NCBI GenBank assembly: GCA_018350325.1
Contig: JAEVLN010000002.1
Coordinates: 1,556,162 to 1,620,161 of the forward strand
Direction: 5' to 3'
DNA length: 64,000 bases
Source of the DNA: Globodera rostochiensis
Lineage: Eukaryota; Nematoda; Chromadorea; Rhabditida; Heteroderidae
The notes under the pieces are model-generated. The model had not been told where the DNA came from. It worked only from the letters and a program-made list of their open reading frames with translations, and did not search any database. Of the stretch, positions 46,410 to 59,825 are shown one piece after another. A program made the translations under genes and the position numbers. Positions within the stretch are counted from its first letter, which is position 1. Each line of letters starts with the position of its first letter.

Positions 46410-46921
46410 TGTGAGGTCATAAAGCTCGAACCTTGCGAAATGCAAGCTTAACTAATTGAAAATTGTAACAAAGAATAATTCCCAAAAAATAATTTATGCA
46501 ATTATATAATTAAAGTCAGTATGTGAATAGAAAAATAAAATAAATTACACATGAGAGATTTACCCAATAACAGGGTTAGGTATGCAAGCAATAAAGTATA
46601 AAAAAATGTTGGAATATCATTTAATAATTTTTACAACTAAAAAATCTAAATTTTCATTTTTAATAAAACTTTTGTGGCATGGTTGCGCTCGACGATGTGG
46701 GCTAGAATCGATTAATCAGATATAAAATAAATAAATATCTTAACTTGAATCATAATAAAAATAATGCTGCAATCAATAAATCAAAATTTGTTTACTTAAA
46801 TACTTTAAAAACATTTTCAAAACAAGACTTAATTCATACTATTTATAAAAAAGAAGTGGCTTTTATTGCGCGACTGGGATGGTAGATGAGTGCACACGGC
46901 TCTTGACAAAATACCAGCTTC
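46410..46921 (-). CDS. Host gene fragment, three chained exons
   Basis: Minus-strand exons 46921-46840 (frame starting EAGILSRAVCTHLPSQSRNK), 46701-46670 (HIVERNHATK) and 46451-46410 (LSLHFARFELYDLT) have AG/GT borders and agreeing phases. A further island, 46360-46324 (FLVVHDSSLLPY), follows but needs an unseen phase adjustment. LSLHFARFELYD and FLVVHDSSLL faintly resemble the paired strands of a CUB domain (L-x-F-x-x-F-x-L, then V-x-D-G/S); this is weak. Product otherwise unknown. Confidence 0.45.
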
Positions 46922-47235
46922 CTTGTAAGCTAACATGAAATAATATTTTTAAAAGCAAATATAAACCAAATAAAAGTTAAAACGTTTCCATTAAAATTAA
47001 AAATAAACTTAAAAGGGCAATAATTATTCTTTATTTAATATTATTCAAATAAATACCACGTTAATAAAGTTTTTCGGCTACTTAAACTGGTTTCAAAGGG
47101 TGAAGTTAGTGTTTTTACTAGTTAAACATTTAAGCTTTGTTGCAATATAAACAATTTTAATCGTTTTATGGAGTAAAATCCTGATGTATTAAATTAATAT
47201 TTATAAAAATATATCACTCGGTATTTTGTTATTAC

Positions 47236-47826
47236 CAGGGCTGGCACTTTTAGGCACTAAAAATTGCAAAATAGGCGCCTAAATAGGCACAAAAAAGTTC
47301 TAAAATAGGCATGAAATAGGCACAAAAATCCTCAAATAGGCACAAAAATAGGCAAATAAAATTTTACAGATTTAAAAAAAAAAAAAAGAAAAAAAATTTT
47401 TGATACAAATCAAAAATTTTTCGATGTTTTCCGGGTAAAGCGCATCCGAATTTGTTTACAAACACGATTTAGACCATGACATAAACACCTGAGATGTATA
47501 AGATTTGGGTAGAAGAGTTTGAAGCCCTAAATTTAATTTTTGTTAATCCAGGTAGCTTTTGCCTTTATTTTTGGCATTTTTTGCAAAATATCTCAAAATC
47601 CTGAAAAAAGTCGCCAAAAATGCCGAAATAGGCACGAAATAGGCACAAAAATGTCGAAATAGGCACAAATAGGCATTAGGCACAAAAACCCCAAAATAGG
47701 CATAAATAGGCATTATAAAGTCCACTCTAGAAGCTCCAAATAAAGCTAAAAACATGTTTTTCGTGCTTAACTCACTGTGCCAAGTTCGCAGAAAAAATAG
47801 GCATTTGCCTAAAAGTGCCAGCCCTG
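47236..47826. mobile_element. hAT-family MITE, AGGCAC-rich
   Basis: Terminal inverted repeats CAGGGCTGGCACTTTTAGGC at both ends are perfect, flanked by a perfect 8-bp target duplication GTTATTAC (47228-47235 and 47827-47834), the hAT signature. The 591-bp body is made of degenerate AAATAGGCACAAAAA units and encodes no transposase. Mobility would need an hAT transposase from elsewhere. The right-hand duplication abuts a candidate exon end. Confidence 0.95.
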
Positions 47827-47834
47827 GTTATTAC

Positions 47835-47881
47835 AATCTTTTGTTTTTCCGGTATTGACGTCGGCACAGACAATAGAATGA
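47835..47881 (-). CDS. Host exon candidate next to the MITE
   Basis: Minus strand, after TTTGAGGCATTAG: a 47-nt frame reads HSIVCADVNTGKTKD and stops at GTAATAAC, which is the MITE target duplication read on this strand. Phases 1 in and 1 out. Confidence 0.35.
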
Positions 47882-48204
47882 CTAATGCCTCAAATTAGTC
47901 AGTACTCCTTCAACCGTCCTTGACTCAAACGCCAAACTCGGAGTCCTTTCAAATAATAAACAGTTTTTTAAAATATATATATATGTTAATTTAACTCTAA
48001 ACTATTATAAATTTTATGCATAAAAAAGAATTGACAAATCAAAACAAAGCCTAATTTATAAAATATATATACCAATTTATACAAAAAATAAATAAAAAAT
48101 CAAATATAAAAAATTATTCTTACAAACATAATTATTTAAAGAAAAATAAATCATGTTTTAATTTTGTTTTTGTTTTGTTTAAAAATTCACATAAAAGTAC
48201 TAAC

Positions 48205-49190
48205 AAACTGGAATCGCACCTCTTCCCTCAAACCTCATTAATAATAAAAAAAATAATAGAAACCTAAAATTTTAATTAAGGTCATAATCAAGTTGAAGCT
48301 AATACCAATCGCGAACTTTTAGCAAGAAAGCTGCTTAAATGCAAAATAAATATATTAGGAAGTTATAAATTGAACTGAACTTCTTAACACTAAAGAGTTT
48401 CGTGTTTTAAGCAAGTTGATAAAATGGAAAAACAAATTAACAAAAAAGATCATGTTAAAATTTTTTATGGAAATAATATAAAGGTAATTTTTAAATTAAA
48501 AAATGGCTAGCAATTTATAAAGACACAAAATAAATATTATTATTAAACAAAATTATTCATTTCTAAAGTAAAATAAGAAATTATTTAGAAACACAAAAAA
48601 ACATATAATAATTTGATAATAAATATTGCCATTATCTTCTCATTTTGTGTCTCAGGCGCTCAAAATACCCATTTCCGCCCGTCAAACACTCGATATACGG
48701 CGACCGCTTCCAATATTCCGGCGGTTGTGCCAAGGCGTGTTCACCTCGACATTGCCTTTTAACGCCAGCGTTCGTCAAACTCTCTCGAGAGTCTGCTTTT
48801 GCTGATGATGGTTTAAAATTATTAAAATACTTAATTTAATTCTAATTTAAGATAACTATATAACTATATAAGCGGACATAGGCTTTGTTAATGAAATACA
48901 TTTTGAAAATGTTTAGAAAACTTTACTTTTGACACCAAATTAAAAGTTATAGTTAAACTATGACTCTTTTTAATAATTGTTTTCACCGAAATAAAAAATG
49001 AATAAAATTAAAAATATATTAACAAAATAAAAGAACGAAATCTGTATTTTTTGAAATAATACTCAATTAAATAAAGAAGTTTAAGTATTTTCTACATGAA
49101 ATATCAGATTATGTGGCGTGCTTAAGAGAATACAGAGAAACATAAAGGCAATTCCAACAACTTACAAATAATTATCGACCCCCGAATGTT
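48205..49190 (-). CDS. Host gene fragment, three chained exons
   Basis: Minus-strand exons 49190-49166 (NIRGSIII, with a GTAAGT donor), 48801-48669 (133 nt; frame including KRQCRGEHALAQPPEYWKRS then PYIECLTGGN) and 48233-48205 (FEGRGAIPV) have AG/GT borders and agreeing phases. The middle exon is by far the most GC-rich stretch of this region. Two cysteines and aromatic residues suggest an extracellular or globular domain, but no family is recognised. It may belong to the same leftward gene as the 46.9-46.4 kb chain. Confidence 0.5.
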
Positions 49191-52100
49191 CTGTTCAAAC
49201 CATAAAAAATTGCTAAGTTCATCTCACAGATAAATGAATATGCCAATGTAATAGACTAGGCTGAACTGATTCATTTTAAAGGGAAAAAATAGATATCCTT
49301 TCGATACAAATAAAATACTGTAAAAAAATTTAAATTTCAACAACTTGACCAAAAAAATACCGATGAACTTTATAATTAGCCAATAATATTTCTAATTCAT
49401 TCATGAATCAACGATGTTTCAACAGTTCATAAATTAATGGGATTTTTATGTTATTTTTTATAACTACGTAGATCTAAAATTTGTTTTGTCAGCGCTTGCG
49501 CAAATATTGACGTCAAATTATTTACTTATAATGCGAAAATATAAAGAATCACTATGAAAATTTAGAATACAAACAATTAAATTCTAATTTATGGGCTCAG
49601 GAATGCAAACAGCATTTTAGGGTTTCCAGACCCTACAAATAAAATATGTATTATTTGGATAAATATGTGCTGTGTGTACCACACGACGCACCAAACAATT
49701 CTCCCAATCTTAAACAAAAATTAAACTGAAATAATGCAACATAAAATCACTATTCAGTTCTTATATCAAAGTAACGCAATTAATTTTGAAAATTTATTTT
49801 AAAAAATTTTTTATATTATAATATTATACACATTTTGTAATATTGTCTTCTGTGCTATGCGAAACCGCATGAATAAATTACTGGTGATACAAATATTCCT
49901 ACCTATTGTAAAATTAATTTTTTTAAACAAATGATCGTGTGAAATGGTCTCAAAAACAATTTATTTATACTATATTGAATAATTTACACGCGTATAAATT
50001 TACTGGAAAAAGCAAGAGAAAACGACAACAGAATCCTGTCATTATAAAAAGTTTTAAATTGATATTTGAAATAATTAAAATTATGAAGGGAAGTAGCTAA
50101 TAATTCAATCAAAAAAACTTGAATTTTATTGTTAGTAAATTATTATTAAAAAATAACAATGTAAAGAATTTTTGAAATATGTACAAAATAATAATATTAA
50201 CATAGACATCAAGCGATGATTTTCTTAAATTTATTGAGCACAGTGCCTTCGATTCAAAACTTGATTAATTATGTTTAAAATTTAAAAAAACAAAAATATA
50301 GGAATAATTTTAAAGACAGAGCAGGGTCGGGTGGGGTGACAACCTAGATTTAACCATTGAAAAATATATAAGGCTCTGTTTCGAAAATGGAAATGTTTGG
50401 AAACGCTAACGTAAATATGTTTTCACCCCCCCCCCCCCCCCTGACATCCTTTTTCAAAACTTTTTAAAGATAAAGGGAATCAATTTAAAGTAAATGGAAA
50501 ACATGGTTTAAGCAGTTATATAAAATTTACAATTAAAATTTTATTTTAAAATAACTTTTCTGCAATAATGAATTCTGAAAGGCTTTTAAACAAGATTATA
50601 AACAATTTCTCGCCATTCAAAATATATTTATAAATTATTTAGAAATTAATTTTTTGGAAATTACAAACATTGTTGCGCTTAATTTTTCAATCATTTCACT
50701 TAAAAATTCAACCAAACTTGTTTATTTTAAAATAGGTTTTATACAATACTGTATTTAAAAGATAATTTCTTACTTTTTAATGTTCGTTTATTTATTCGAT
50801 TTAAAATTTTTTTTTTGGTTTAATTCTCGAATTTATAATTAGATTAGATTCATATTTTATTGTTCCAAAGATTTTATTGATAAATTTAGTAATTCAGGAC
50901 TTCCATAATACTTTTTTAAGGATTTGCACTTTATTTAGGGTGCGCGTCTTTTTTTGTCCTTTATTTAAGTTGAAGGTTCCATGACGTTTGGACAATGTTT
51001 TAGTATATTTCCAATTACTTATTTATTTGAATTAAAACTGTATTATTTTTGATTGGTATTGATTTTTAGCTTTACAACTAGCAGATAATTGATATCCACG
51101 ATTTCCCTTTTGCGTTAATTATCACTTTAATTAATATTATTTCTAATTTATTTACCTCGTAATTCTAATAATTATTAATGTTATCATTTGTTTTTTGCGG
51201 AATTAAATATAATGTCTATTTTCTTAAAGAGTGATAACAAAAATGCAAAATCATATGAAAATTACTCAGCAAGATTCAAGAAATAATCCGCAATAATAAT
51301 ATAAATCCATGTTTTAAACAAAATAAATTAATTTCTCACATTTCTGTGTTCATAATGATTAATCAATATTTTTACATAAGCAATAATTAAAAAATACAGT
51401 GGTAAATTTTTAATCAGAATTATTTGATTAAAATTATTTTTTTGAAACTTTTTTCATTGAAAAGAATTTAATAAAATTTGAAAACAAATAATTGCCAAAT
51501 CTTTTTAAGACAACAATTTCTTCTTTGTTTATTTAGGTTAAATTTTATCGACTCGTCCGCAATACGGGGGCAGATTTTCTGACCTTAAAATTTTAAAGTT
51601 AGGTTTAATATTATATTATATTGCCAAATATTTAATCTTTTCATTTTAAACAATTTTTTATTAATAATCTTTATTCTCTATGCCGTTCTCGACGTATTTG
51701 TAATGTCAATCGTTTAAATATAGTTTTAAGGAATTGCATTTTGTTAAATTTTCAGTGAATATAGAATAAATTTTGCACAAAAAAATGTTTTGGCCATTCA
51801 CACTGCATGCTTGTTTTTTTATCTGAGGCGAATTTCCGAGATAATGTTGGTATTTTAAAAAAATTAAAAGTTTAACCCGCTCGAGTGTTCGCTTTCGATA
51901 TCGCAATGCTGATTCTGCCATTGCAGTGCTTGGCTTTTAAAAATATAAAGACAGTTTGCCTCGATTTGTGCACGATTATTTTATCTTAGAAAAATAAATT
52001 GATATTTTAAAATTATTGTTTATATTTTATAGCTTTCGGAAGCTAACTATTGCGTAAATTTCTTATTTGTAATTTATTTTTTGTACACATATTTCTTTGT

Positions 52101-55100
52101 TATTATATTCATTTTAAATCTACTTCTGCAAGGGTGACCGTAAAGTTCGTCATTATTAATAAAATTAAAATAAATCGTTTGTAAGTAATTTTAACTCGTT
52201 TATCATAGTAAAACGTCTTTTCAATAAATTATATGCGCAATCAAATTTAAAAGATTATTTGTTATAAAATTATTTTATTATGCAACCAAATATATTGATT
52301 GCCCTGATTGGAGTTAAGACTATAAAGTGGGCATGAACATGAAATACATATATCCCAAACAAGCAAAAAGTAACAGACAGCAACATTCGATTACAAAAAA
52401 CTATAAATGTAGATGATAAAAAAATTCCAATGATTAGACTAAACGTGAAAGTGTTTGTTTTAATCAATCAATTTGTCAAACCGTACCAGATCAAATACCT
52501 CAAGCTGCTGAAACGATGGAGATACCGTCTATTATCCGTTCACAGGCTCTTCAGAACATCCCAAATAATTCTGAATAATATTACAATTTAATTATTAAAT
52601 AAAAAATCTTTTTTAAATTTTATTGTACGCTTTGTTTTTGTAATTGTAATTTTTTCTTTTAAATTTTTATTTCAACAAAAAATAATTTAAAAAATTAATT
52701 TAGTTCTATTTAAAAAAATCCGTTTACATTTTTAACTTAATTCCTTTTTGGTATTCAATTCTTAAATACCTGAGTTTTCTTCAATACACGCCTAACTTTA
52801 ATTTAAGGCTTGATTTTTACTTTTTATCTTCTTTTTTTTATTTTTTTTTAAATTGCTCTGTCACATTTTATGCCTTTTCAATTTTTTTATTAATTGGAGT
52901 GATTATATTATTAACCTTTTATGCAATATATATCTTAAGATTATAATAAATAACAATTATATAAAATAGAAAACCTTCGCTCTCAATTATTAATTGTATG
53001 TTACTTAATAATTTTAGTTTTTAGATATATTTTCTGTGATAGTAAAAATTATGATTTTTCGCTTTATTTTGTGCTGTTTTCCACTGGTATTCCAAAGCCA
53101 CATTTTCAGATATCTTCAATAATAATTATATAATGAATTTTAAAATTTATTTTTAACTCAAATTGATCTTTTTTATGTAAATTTTTCTCATCTTGAGATA
53201 AACTTAAACAAATTGACAACGGCGGTTCAGCAAACCATAATACCAAAAATAATTCAAATCTTTAAAGAATTTTAAAATAAGTTCAATATTGAGTGAAATA
53301 ACAAATAAATAAAAATATTACAAAAGAAATAAGTGAATTTGATTGTACACATTAAAATACGAAGGGCTCTAACTAGCAAAACAAACGCAATTTAGTTGAT
53401 AAATAAACATTATTTTGAAAATTTAACACTAATATATAACCAAAAATATCATGAATTTTTTTTTAAATAAACAAAATTTTAAAGCCTTTTTGTTAACTAA
53501 AAATAAAAACGATAAAAATAAAATAAAAGCAAATGTAAACATTTAATAATTAAATCAAAGATATGAAATGTAAAAAATACGATGGTTTATTCTAATCTAA
53601 TTATACGGAAATTTGTGTTTTGCGTGCCGGGGGGAAAAGATAACCGGCATTCTCTGTCATTTATTCATTTTTTTAATCTTACGCATTAACTGCTTTTTGT
53701 TTTATAATTATGAAAATTTAATTGTTTATTTTTATATTATCTATTGTATTTATAAATTTAGCGTGTTATTTTAGATTTATTTTTGTTGAGTTTTTGCTTA
53801 AACAATAAATGATATTGCTTTTTGCTTTTATTAATTAGTACAGTGGCAATAATAATCGGTCACGTTTATTGATTCTATCATTAAATTTTTCTCAATTTGA
53901 TGCACATCGGTGATGAATGTTGGAAATTTTGTAGAGCATTATTGTTTACATTTTCATCAAAAGTAATTAGTTGTTAATTCATTTTTTTATATAAATGTTT
54001 TTGTTTAGGGACTCATTTCATAATTATCTTCATCACATACTTTTAAAATTTTTAATATAATCGTTTTTGATTTATTTAAACTATTTATTACAATCTTTAA
54101 TTATTGTAATTAAATTTTTAAGATTAAATAAAAATAAAATTTATAAAGCACTGTTAATTGGTTCAGTCGCTGCTTGCTTTTATTATTATGTAATTTACTA
54201 AACATATTTTTAAATATTTTGTAAGCAAATCAAATCATCATTTTATTGTTTAATTTTAAATTCAGTTTTTTCATAATTAACCTTTTATGTAGTTCCGTTG
54301 TGTTGACACCAGGAACATATACATCGGATTCCAAAAAACGATGCAAGAAAAATGTTTTCATCTAAAGAGCCAAAAAAGGCATAAAAAAATGATTGCAAAT
54401 TTGATGTAATCTTCAATATTGCATTAAGAAAGAAAAACATAAATAACTATTTTTAATCAAACAAGGCATAATGGAATAAAAAATCAAATATTCTTTGGTC
54501 ATGAATGTCACAAGTTTTTGGTACCGCACGAGAAAAATGCCTTCCCCTTCCTCCACTAGCATCAAGTTGAAGGATTATAAGTAAGATAATAAAAAAATAG
54601 AATAAATAAATAAATAAAATTAATATTAATTTATCATTAACAACTTCAAAGAAAGATTGTCACATACTGAAGTAAGAACACGAGAAGTTCAAAATAATTC
54701 AAAATGTAAAATAAGACGCTAAGCAGTCACTCTTAATTCTTTTAAAAATTATTACACTTTACAAAAATATTTTATATATCGAAAAAACAAATTCTTTTAG
54801 ACAATCTTGGCTCGAGTCATCTAGCATTTTCGGACGACAAAATTGTGTTTTAAATATATTATATAATTTAATAGAATTAATATAGGCAGAAAATATATTT
54901 GTCATGAAGGTATTTCCAATATTGTTATTATATCGTTGAGGTTCACTTAAATTCAACAAAATTACAAGTTTATTTTAAGATTTAACGTTTTAATTTTAAA
55001 AAACAGAAATGTAAGCAGTACCACTATTATAAAAAATAAAAATTATATTACCTAACTACTAATAACTGTTATGATATGTAATAAAGTAATAAAAATATAA

Positions 55101-57097
55101 AATAGCGATTTCCATCTATATGTTTCGTTTATATTAAATTTTTTTATAAACAGTTATTCGCAATTGATTTAAATAATAGTACCACTGAGTAGATTGAGTT
55201 AGCTTTTAATTTAAACGGCTTTAAAAATTAATTTGGACTTTTGGCCTCATAGCTTTTTATTCAATAATTTTTAGACGATGGAAGTTGTTAATGCATGTAA
55301 AATAAAACCATTTTTAGTTGATTTTGATTTTTCCTCATCCTTACAATCTCAAATAGATTATTTACAAAATACTCTATTTTTCACTACTCTTATATTTCAC
55401 CAAATTTTTTAAAGTTATAATAATATTATTAGTAGCACAAATTGGGTTATTTATTTTACAAAGCTTCATTCAATTACGTGCTTTATAAATTTTGGTAATT
55501 GTATTTTAATTATTTACTTATTGTCAAAGGCAGATTTTATTTTTTGTTCATTATAATTATAATTTGTATATGTTGGTAAATTGAAATATTTGAAAATGAT
55601 AATTTTAAAGATGGCGCTGTGGCAGGCGCACAAGGATCATCTGCCTTGCGTGGTCCATTGTTTCTACTTCGTTCCCGTCGCAACATCACACATTGCTTCG
55701 CAGCAAATCTGTCTTAAAACCCCATGGGTTCAATCATACTCAATCAATTTAATTTAAATTTATTAATAAATTTAACTTTGCATGTATGATATTAATTAAC
55801 GGAAAGTGTTATTTGGGTTTGATTCGAATTATTATATTATTTGATTTTTATTGACCATTGCTAATTTTTAACCCTATATTTTTTGGTCTCAAACCCTGCA
55901 CTTCGATGCCGAATCGTAATTTCTTAATAAGGATTTTCTTTTGATGGTATTTAAAATTGTACATCTTTTATTAGGATATATTCATTTAACGATATATTTA
56001 AATTAATTTATATTTTTTTAATAAAAAAGTAAGTTCGAGTTGATCATTTATTTAAGTAAAAAATAATATGATATAGATTTACTTACTTAAAAATAGAAAA
56101 TAAATTAAATGAGATTAATTTATGCAATTTTCAACGAATTAATTAAATAAACAAATCAACAAAACAATTGAACGTGGAGGAGAAAATACTTTTATTGTTA
56201 CACCCACTCAAAAAATAATGGTGTAAATTAAAAAAAACTGAATATATAAAGATATAAGAATCATAACCAAATCTAAAACAATCAAAAATGATTTAGCTCT
56301 AAAAAATGGTCTAAACCCCCGTAAGATTAATAAAATTAAAAAAAAATCATTTTGAATGTGTAATTTAATATGCAACATCTACAAAAAATATTTAACTTTT
56401 ATGGAATTAGTCATAAAATATCAAAGGAATTTTCGTTAGGTTGGCATAGGACAAAAGAGAGCATTAAATTTAAAAAAAGTTGTAGACTACATATGAAGGT
56501 AAAATTTAATTATAACATTGTAAAATAAAAGATATTGCTTAAACGCCAAAAAAATGACATAAATAAAAGATGGAAAATATTTTATGTATTTATAAAATTT
56601 AATATAAATCATGTATTTAATAATATAAGTTTAAGGAAAACTCAAAATGAATGCAACCAGATTATTCTAATCTAATATAAAAGTAAAGTACTAAAAGCCA
56701 AATTATTAGGCATGCAGAAGAAATAAATAATTAAATCAGTGACATAAGTAACAAAAAAATCCCCCCAAAGCAGAATTTACGAAGAAGCAGTATGGCACCA
56801 TGGATTTTTGACAAAAAAAAGTGGAGACTTATTTGATAAATAAAACAATTTTTGTATAGCTATCTTCAAAATTTAAGTAATTAAGTGGATCATAAATTGT
56901 GAAGCAATAAAAGAATATTTAGAATGAAATATTAATGTAAGGAAAATAAATAAATTTCATTTGTGATACCAAACTAGTAAAAGTGAAGCTAAATTTCTAT
57001 AAATTAAATTTGAAAAATAATAATATTTACAAAGTAAAATAGCAAACTTCTAAAAATCAGTGATTTGCATTTGTAACGTATTTAACTAAAAATACAC
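49191..57097. other. AT-rich DNA with alternating skew and scattered islands
   Basis: No long ORF. Coding-like islands with partial splice support: about 49665-49705 minus (LFGASCGTHS), 51538-51595 plus (VKFYRLVRNTGADFLTLKF then stop), 51871-51938 plus (SSVRFRYRNADSAIAVLGF, faintly RRM-like), 53610-53680 plus and 54530-54560 minus (WRKGKAFFSC). A GC-rich block at 55610-55735 has no frame I trust. A-rich stretches (about 45.6-50.3, 53.2-53.6, 54.3-55.1, 56.0-57.3 kb) alternate with T-rich ones. Confidence 0.35.
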
Positions 57098-57249
57098 CAA
57101 TTTATTCTTATTAATTTTATTTCCTGCTCCAACATTTGGCGAATTCCATCAATTTGGGCACTCTTTTTTATCAAATTCCCATTATATTTTACATAAATAA
57201 TATATAATAATTGTAGTAAACTGAAAGCAGCCAAAACTGCATAACGAAC
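57098..57249 (-). CDS. Host exon candidate with TM and coiled coil
   Basis: Minus strand, after TTTAAACTTGAG: a 152-nt frame (50 codons plus 2 nt) runs to a GTGTAT donor without a stop. It reads VRYAVLAAFSLLQLLYIIYV, a membrane-spanning-like segment, then a charged helical part ending QIDGIRQMLEQEIKLIRIN. This is the longest splice-bounded exon found in the flanks. A small membrane protein of the secretory pathway is one possibility; identity unknown. Confidence 0.5.
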
Positions 57250-57429
57250 CTCAAGTTTAAAAAAACAAATGAATGCATTAACAAAACTATAGAAACTTAA
57301 ATAAACAAAAACATCACTAAAACCTTTATTTCAAAGATATAACCCAAATAGTAAAAAACGAGCGCTTGACTGCCGCTTCGCGGCAGCCAACCGCTCTTCG
57401 TTGTCTTTAATCTTTTTTTTTGTTTAAAT

Positions 57430-57585
57430 TTTTTTCTGTTGCCTTGCCTCTTGACTTGTCTTGCATTGATTTTTGATTTTCCTTGGCTCTTTCTTGACTT
57501 GAATCTTGACTTTTGCATTGACTCTTGATTGCCCTGACTCTTGCCTGGGCTTTTAACTTGCTTTGACTCTTGACTTACCTTGTGG
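57430..57585. repeat. Degenerate CTTGACT minisatellite
   Basis: Irregular repeats of CTTGACTCTTGACTTG-like phrases. Just upstream is the hairpin TGCCGCTTCGCGGCA (57370-57384). Confidence 0.7.
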
Positions 57586-57672
57586 GGGGAAATTTTTTAA
57601 ACATTTAATGAATTTGTTATGAAAATAAAAGCAAAAATTCAAGAATATGTGATTAAGTTATTTCAAAAATTC

Positions 57673-57912
57673 TTTTTTTTGTGCGCATTCTAGTTTAAAA
57701 ATATTTGAAAATCATTAAAAATGTTCTGTTAATGGGGGATAGAATGTGAAGACCGAAGAAAGGCTAAAAAAAATGATCGCACTGAAGCGAGTTCGAACCC
57801 AAAACACAACATAGAAAAGACAAAACACTGACAAATGAGCTATCCGTTTACAGGGGCGACACATGTAAAAAAGATTGAAATTTTGTCAAAAAGTTGGCAA
57901 GAGACACTGCCC
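57673..57912 (-). repeat. tRNA-derived SINE-like repeat, copy 2
   Basis: Matches 22865-23095 in the same orientation, including TGTTCTGTTAATGGGGGATAG and the B-box GTTCGAACCC. A TCGAAATTTCGA stretch follows, as in the composite element around copy 1. Confidence 0.7.
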
Positions 57913-57929
57913 AGACGAAAATCGAAATT

Positions 57930-59779
57930 TCGATACCTCTTTCTTGTTTAGAGGCCTGCTTCTCTCGATTTTAAAAATATTTAATTTTTAAGTATTATTA
58001 AAAAATCCCGTTACAAATTACTGGAGTTTTCCATTATTGACGAAATTGGATTTTTGTTAATTTTCCATTATTATGATGAAACTGTTTCTTTACAAAAAAA
58101 AGAATGAAGCAGAAACAACGGCGGTGGAAGAAACTCTAACGCTTCTTTGCCTATTTTTATCTATATTTCACACAAAAAAGCAGATGTTTCTTCTATCACT
58201 GTCTATTTTGTTTTCTTTCTCCCTTTTGAAGATTGAGTGGGAGACAGTGTTTATCGATATTTTTTAAATAAAAATTTTATTCATTACATGTATATTAATC
58301 GGATAAACCGAAATATAAAGTTGAAAACAAATCCAATTTCATTAACATGCAGTTTAAAACAATAATACTTAATTTTTTGATATGTGAGTTGAATCGGTGT
58401 TTTAGTATTGTTTTTTGCTATTTCTCTAAATCGGATTGGTTGGTCTTTATGTTAATATTTTGTGATGTTGTAATTTTAATTTTATTTGACAAAATACTAT
58501 GATTATTATGGTAATTTATTCCAGCATTTGTGGCCCCACTATACTTCGCTTTATATTTCAATTCTTCAACATTTATATCATTTTCATGTTAAAATTTTTT
58601 CATGAAATTTATAAAAAAATGAAATTTAAATATTAATAGGGGATTTTGAATTGAGCATTTAGTTTAATTTAATAAAACAATTTTTCTTGTTGTTTATGTT
58701 TGGCCTGTTTACACATAATTATTCATCATTTCGTTAGTATTTATTATAAAAAATTTATTTTTATAAGGAATTAATGTAAATAATATTTATCGTTTATCCT
58801 GTACATTTGACTCATAATTTATGATCAAATAATTACTAATTATAACAAATCTTTATTTTTATATTCTCGATTATTGTTATTTATGTGTTTTGTTACAATG
58901 TAGATATTTTTGTTAAAATATTTTTAAAATTAGGTTTTCTAAGCAGTTTATTGTTAAAATTAGATTCTTAAATTTAAATACATAATTATATATATATTGT
59001 TTTAGCTAAGAATATTTTTAGCTATTTTGTCAGAATCGTTTTATACATTTTTTGCAACTTGCTCAAATAATCTTTTGCTTAAAGTTTGCATTACCAAAAA
59101 AATAGAAATCAATTAATTTTTCCTGATTAGAAATCAATTAAATTTTCCTGATTTAATTAAATTATTAATGAATCTAAAATTTACTAATTTAATTTCTTGA
59201 AAATGAAACATTATTTATCTTTGCATACCTTTTTATTTTATGTAATTTGCCAACCTTTTGATTTATGTTTTTTTTAAATAATTGTTGTATCGCCTTGAAA
59301 TTAAGTTAAATATAATAATATTCCTTCGAATGGCGACTTTAAATGAGTTCATTGAATTCTTTATTTTAATTAAATATTGGTTAATTTAATGACTTTTTAA
59401 AGTGTTGAAAATTTATATGTTTCAATAAATTTAAAAAATTTGATTCTTGCTGGAATTACAATATGTTTAAAGTAATTGACACGCATAATTAATGATAATA
59501 TATTCATAGGAACTTTAATTTTTTGTTATATTTGATTCCGTTTTCATTAATATATTTCAAACTAAGTTTGTAAATGTAAGTGAATTTGTTGACACTAAGC
59601 AACAAAGTGATCTTTAAACTTATTTATTTCTGATGAATTATTTAAGCATCACACTTTTAGTTGTAATGGAAAAATGACATCTACGCTGATTAATCCACCG
59701 CTCCTCATTTTAAGAATGTAAGCTATTATATTTATTCAAATTTTTTGTTAACTAAAAATACAAAATCAATTCTCCCCAG
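57930..59779. other. T-rich DNA, one doubtful small ORF
   Basis: A 64-codon + strand ORF at 58073-58267 opens with a charged segment (KKKNEAETTAVEE) and continues as a hydrophobic stretch. It could be a small membrane protein or chance; no splice or repeat evidence settles it. Confidence 0.3.
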
Positions 59780-59825
59780 GTCTTCGTAGACAGGGGGCAT
59801 GTTTGCACCTAGGGGCTACTTCCCG
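59780..59825 (+). CDS. Host exon candidate
   Basis: After the strong acceptor AATTCTCCCCAG, a 46-nt GC island has frame LRRQGACLHLGATS and a GTTTTA donor. Phases 2 in and 2 out. A further island follows at 59930-59995. Confidence 0.4.

Noticed and set aside
47543..47755. 70-aa minus-strand ORF
   Set aside because: Lies in the AGGCAC-rich MITE; a repeat translation.
50320..50445. Possible element bounded by GGGTGACA and a C homopolymer
   Set aside because: No convincing inverted ends or duplication; homopolymer regions are unreliable.
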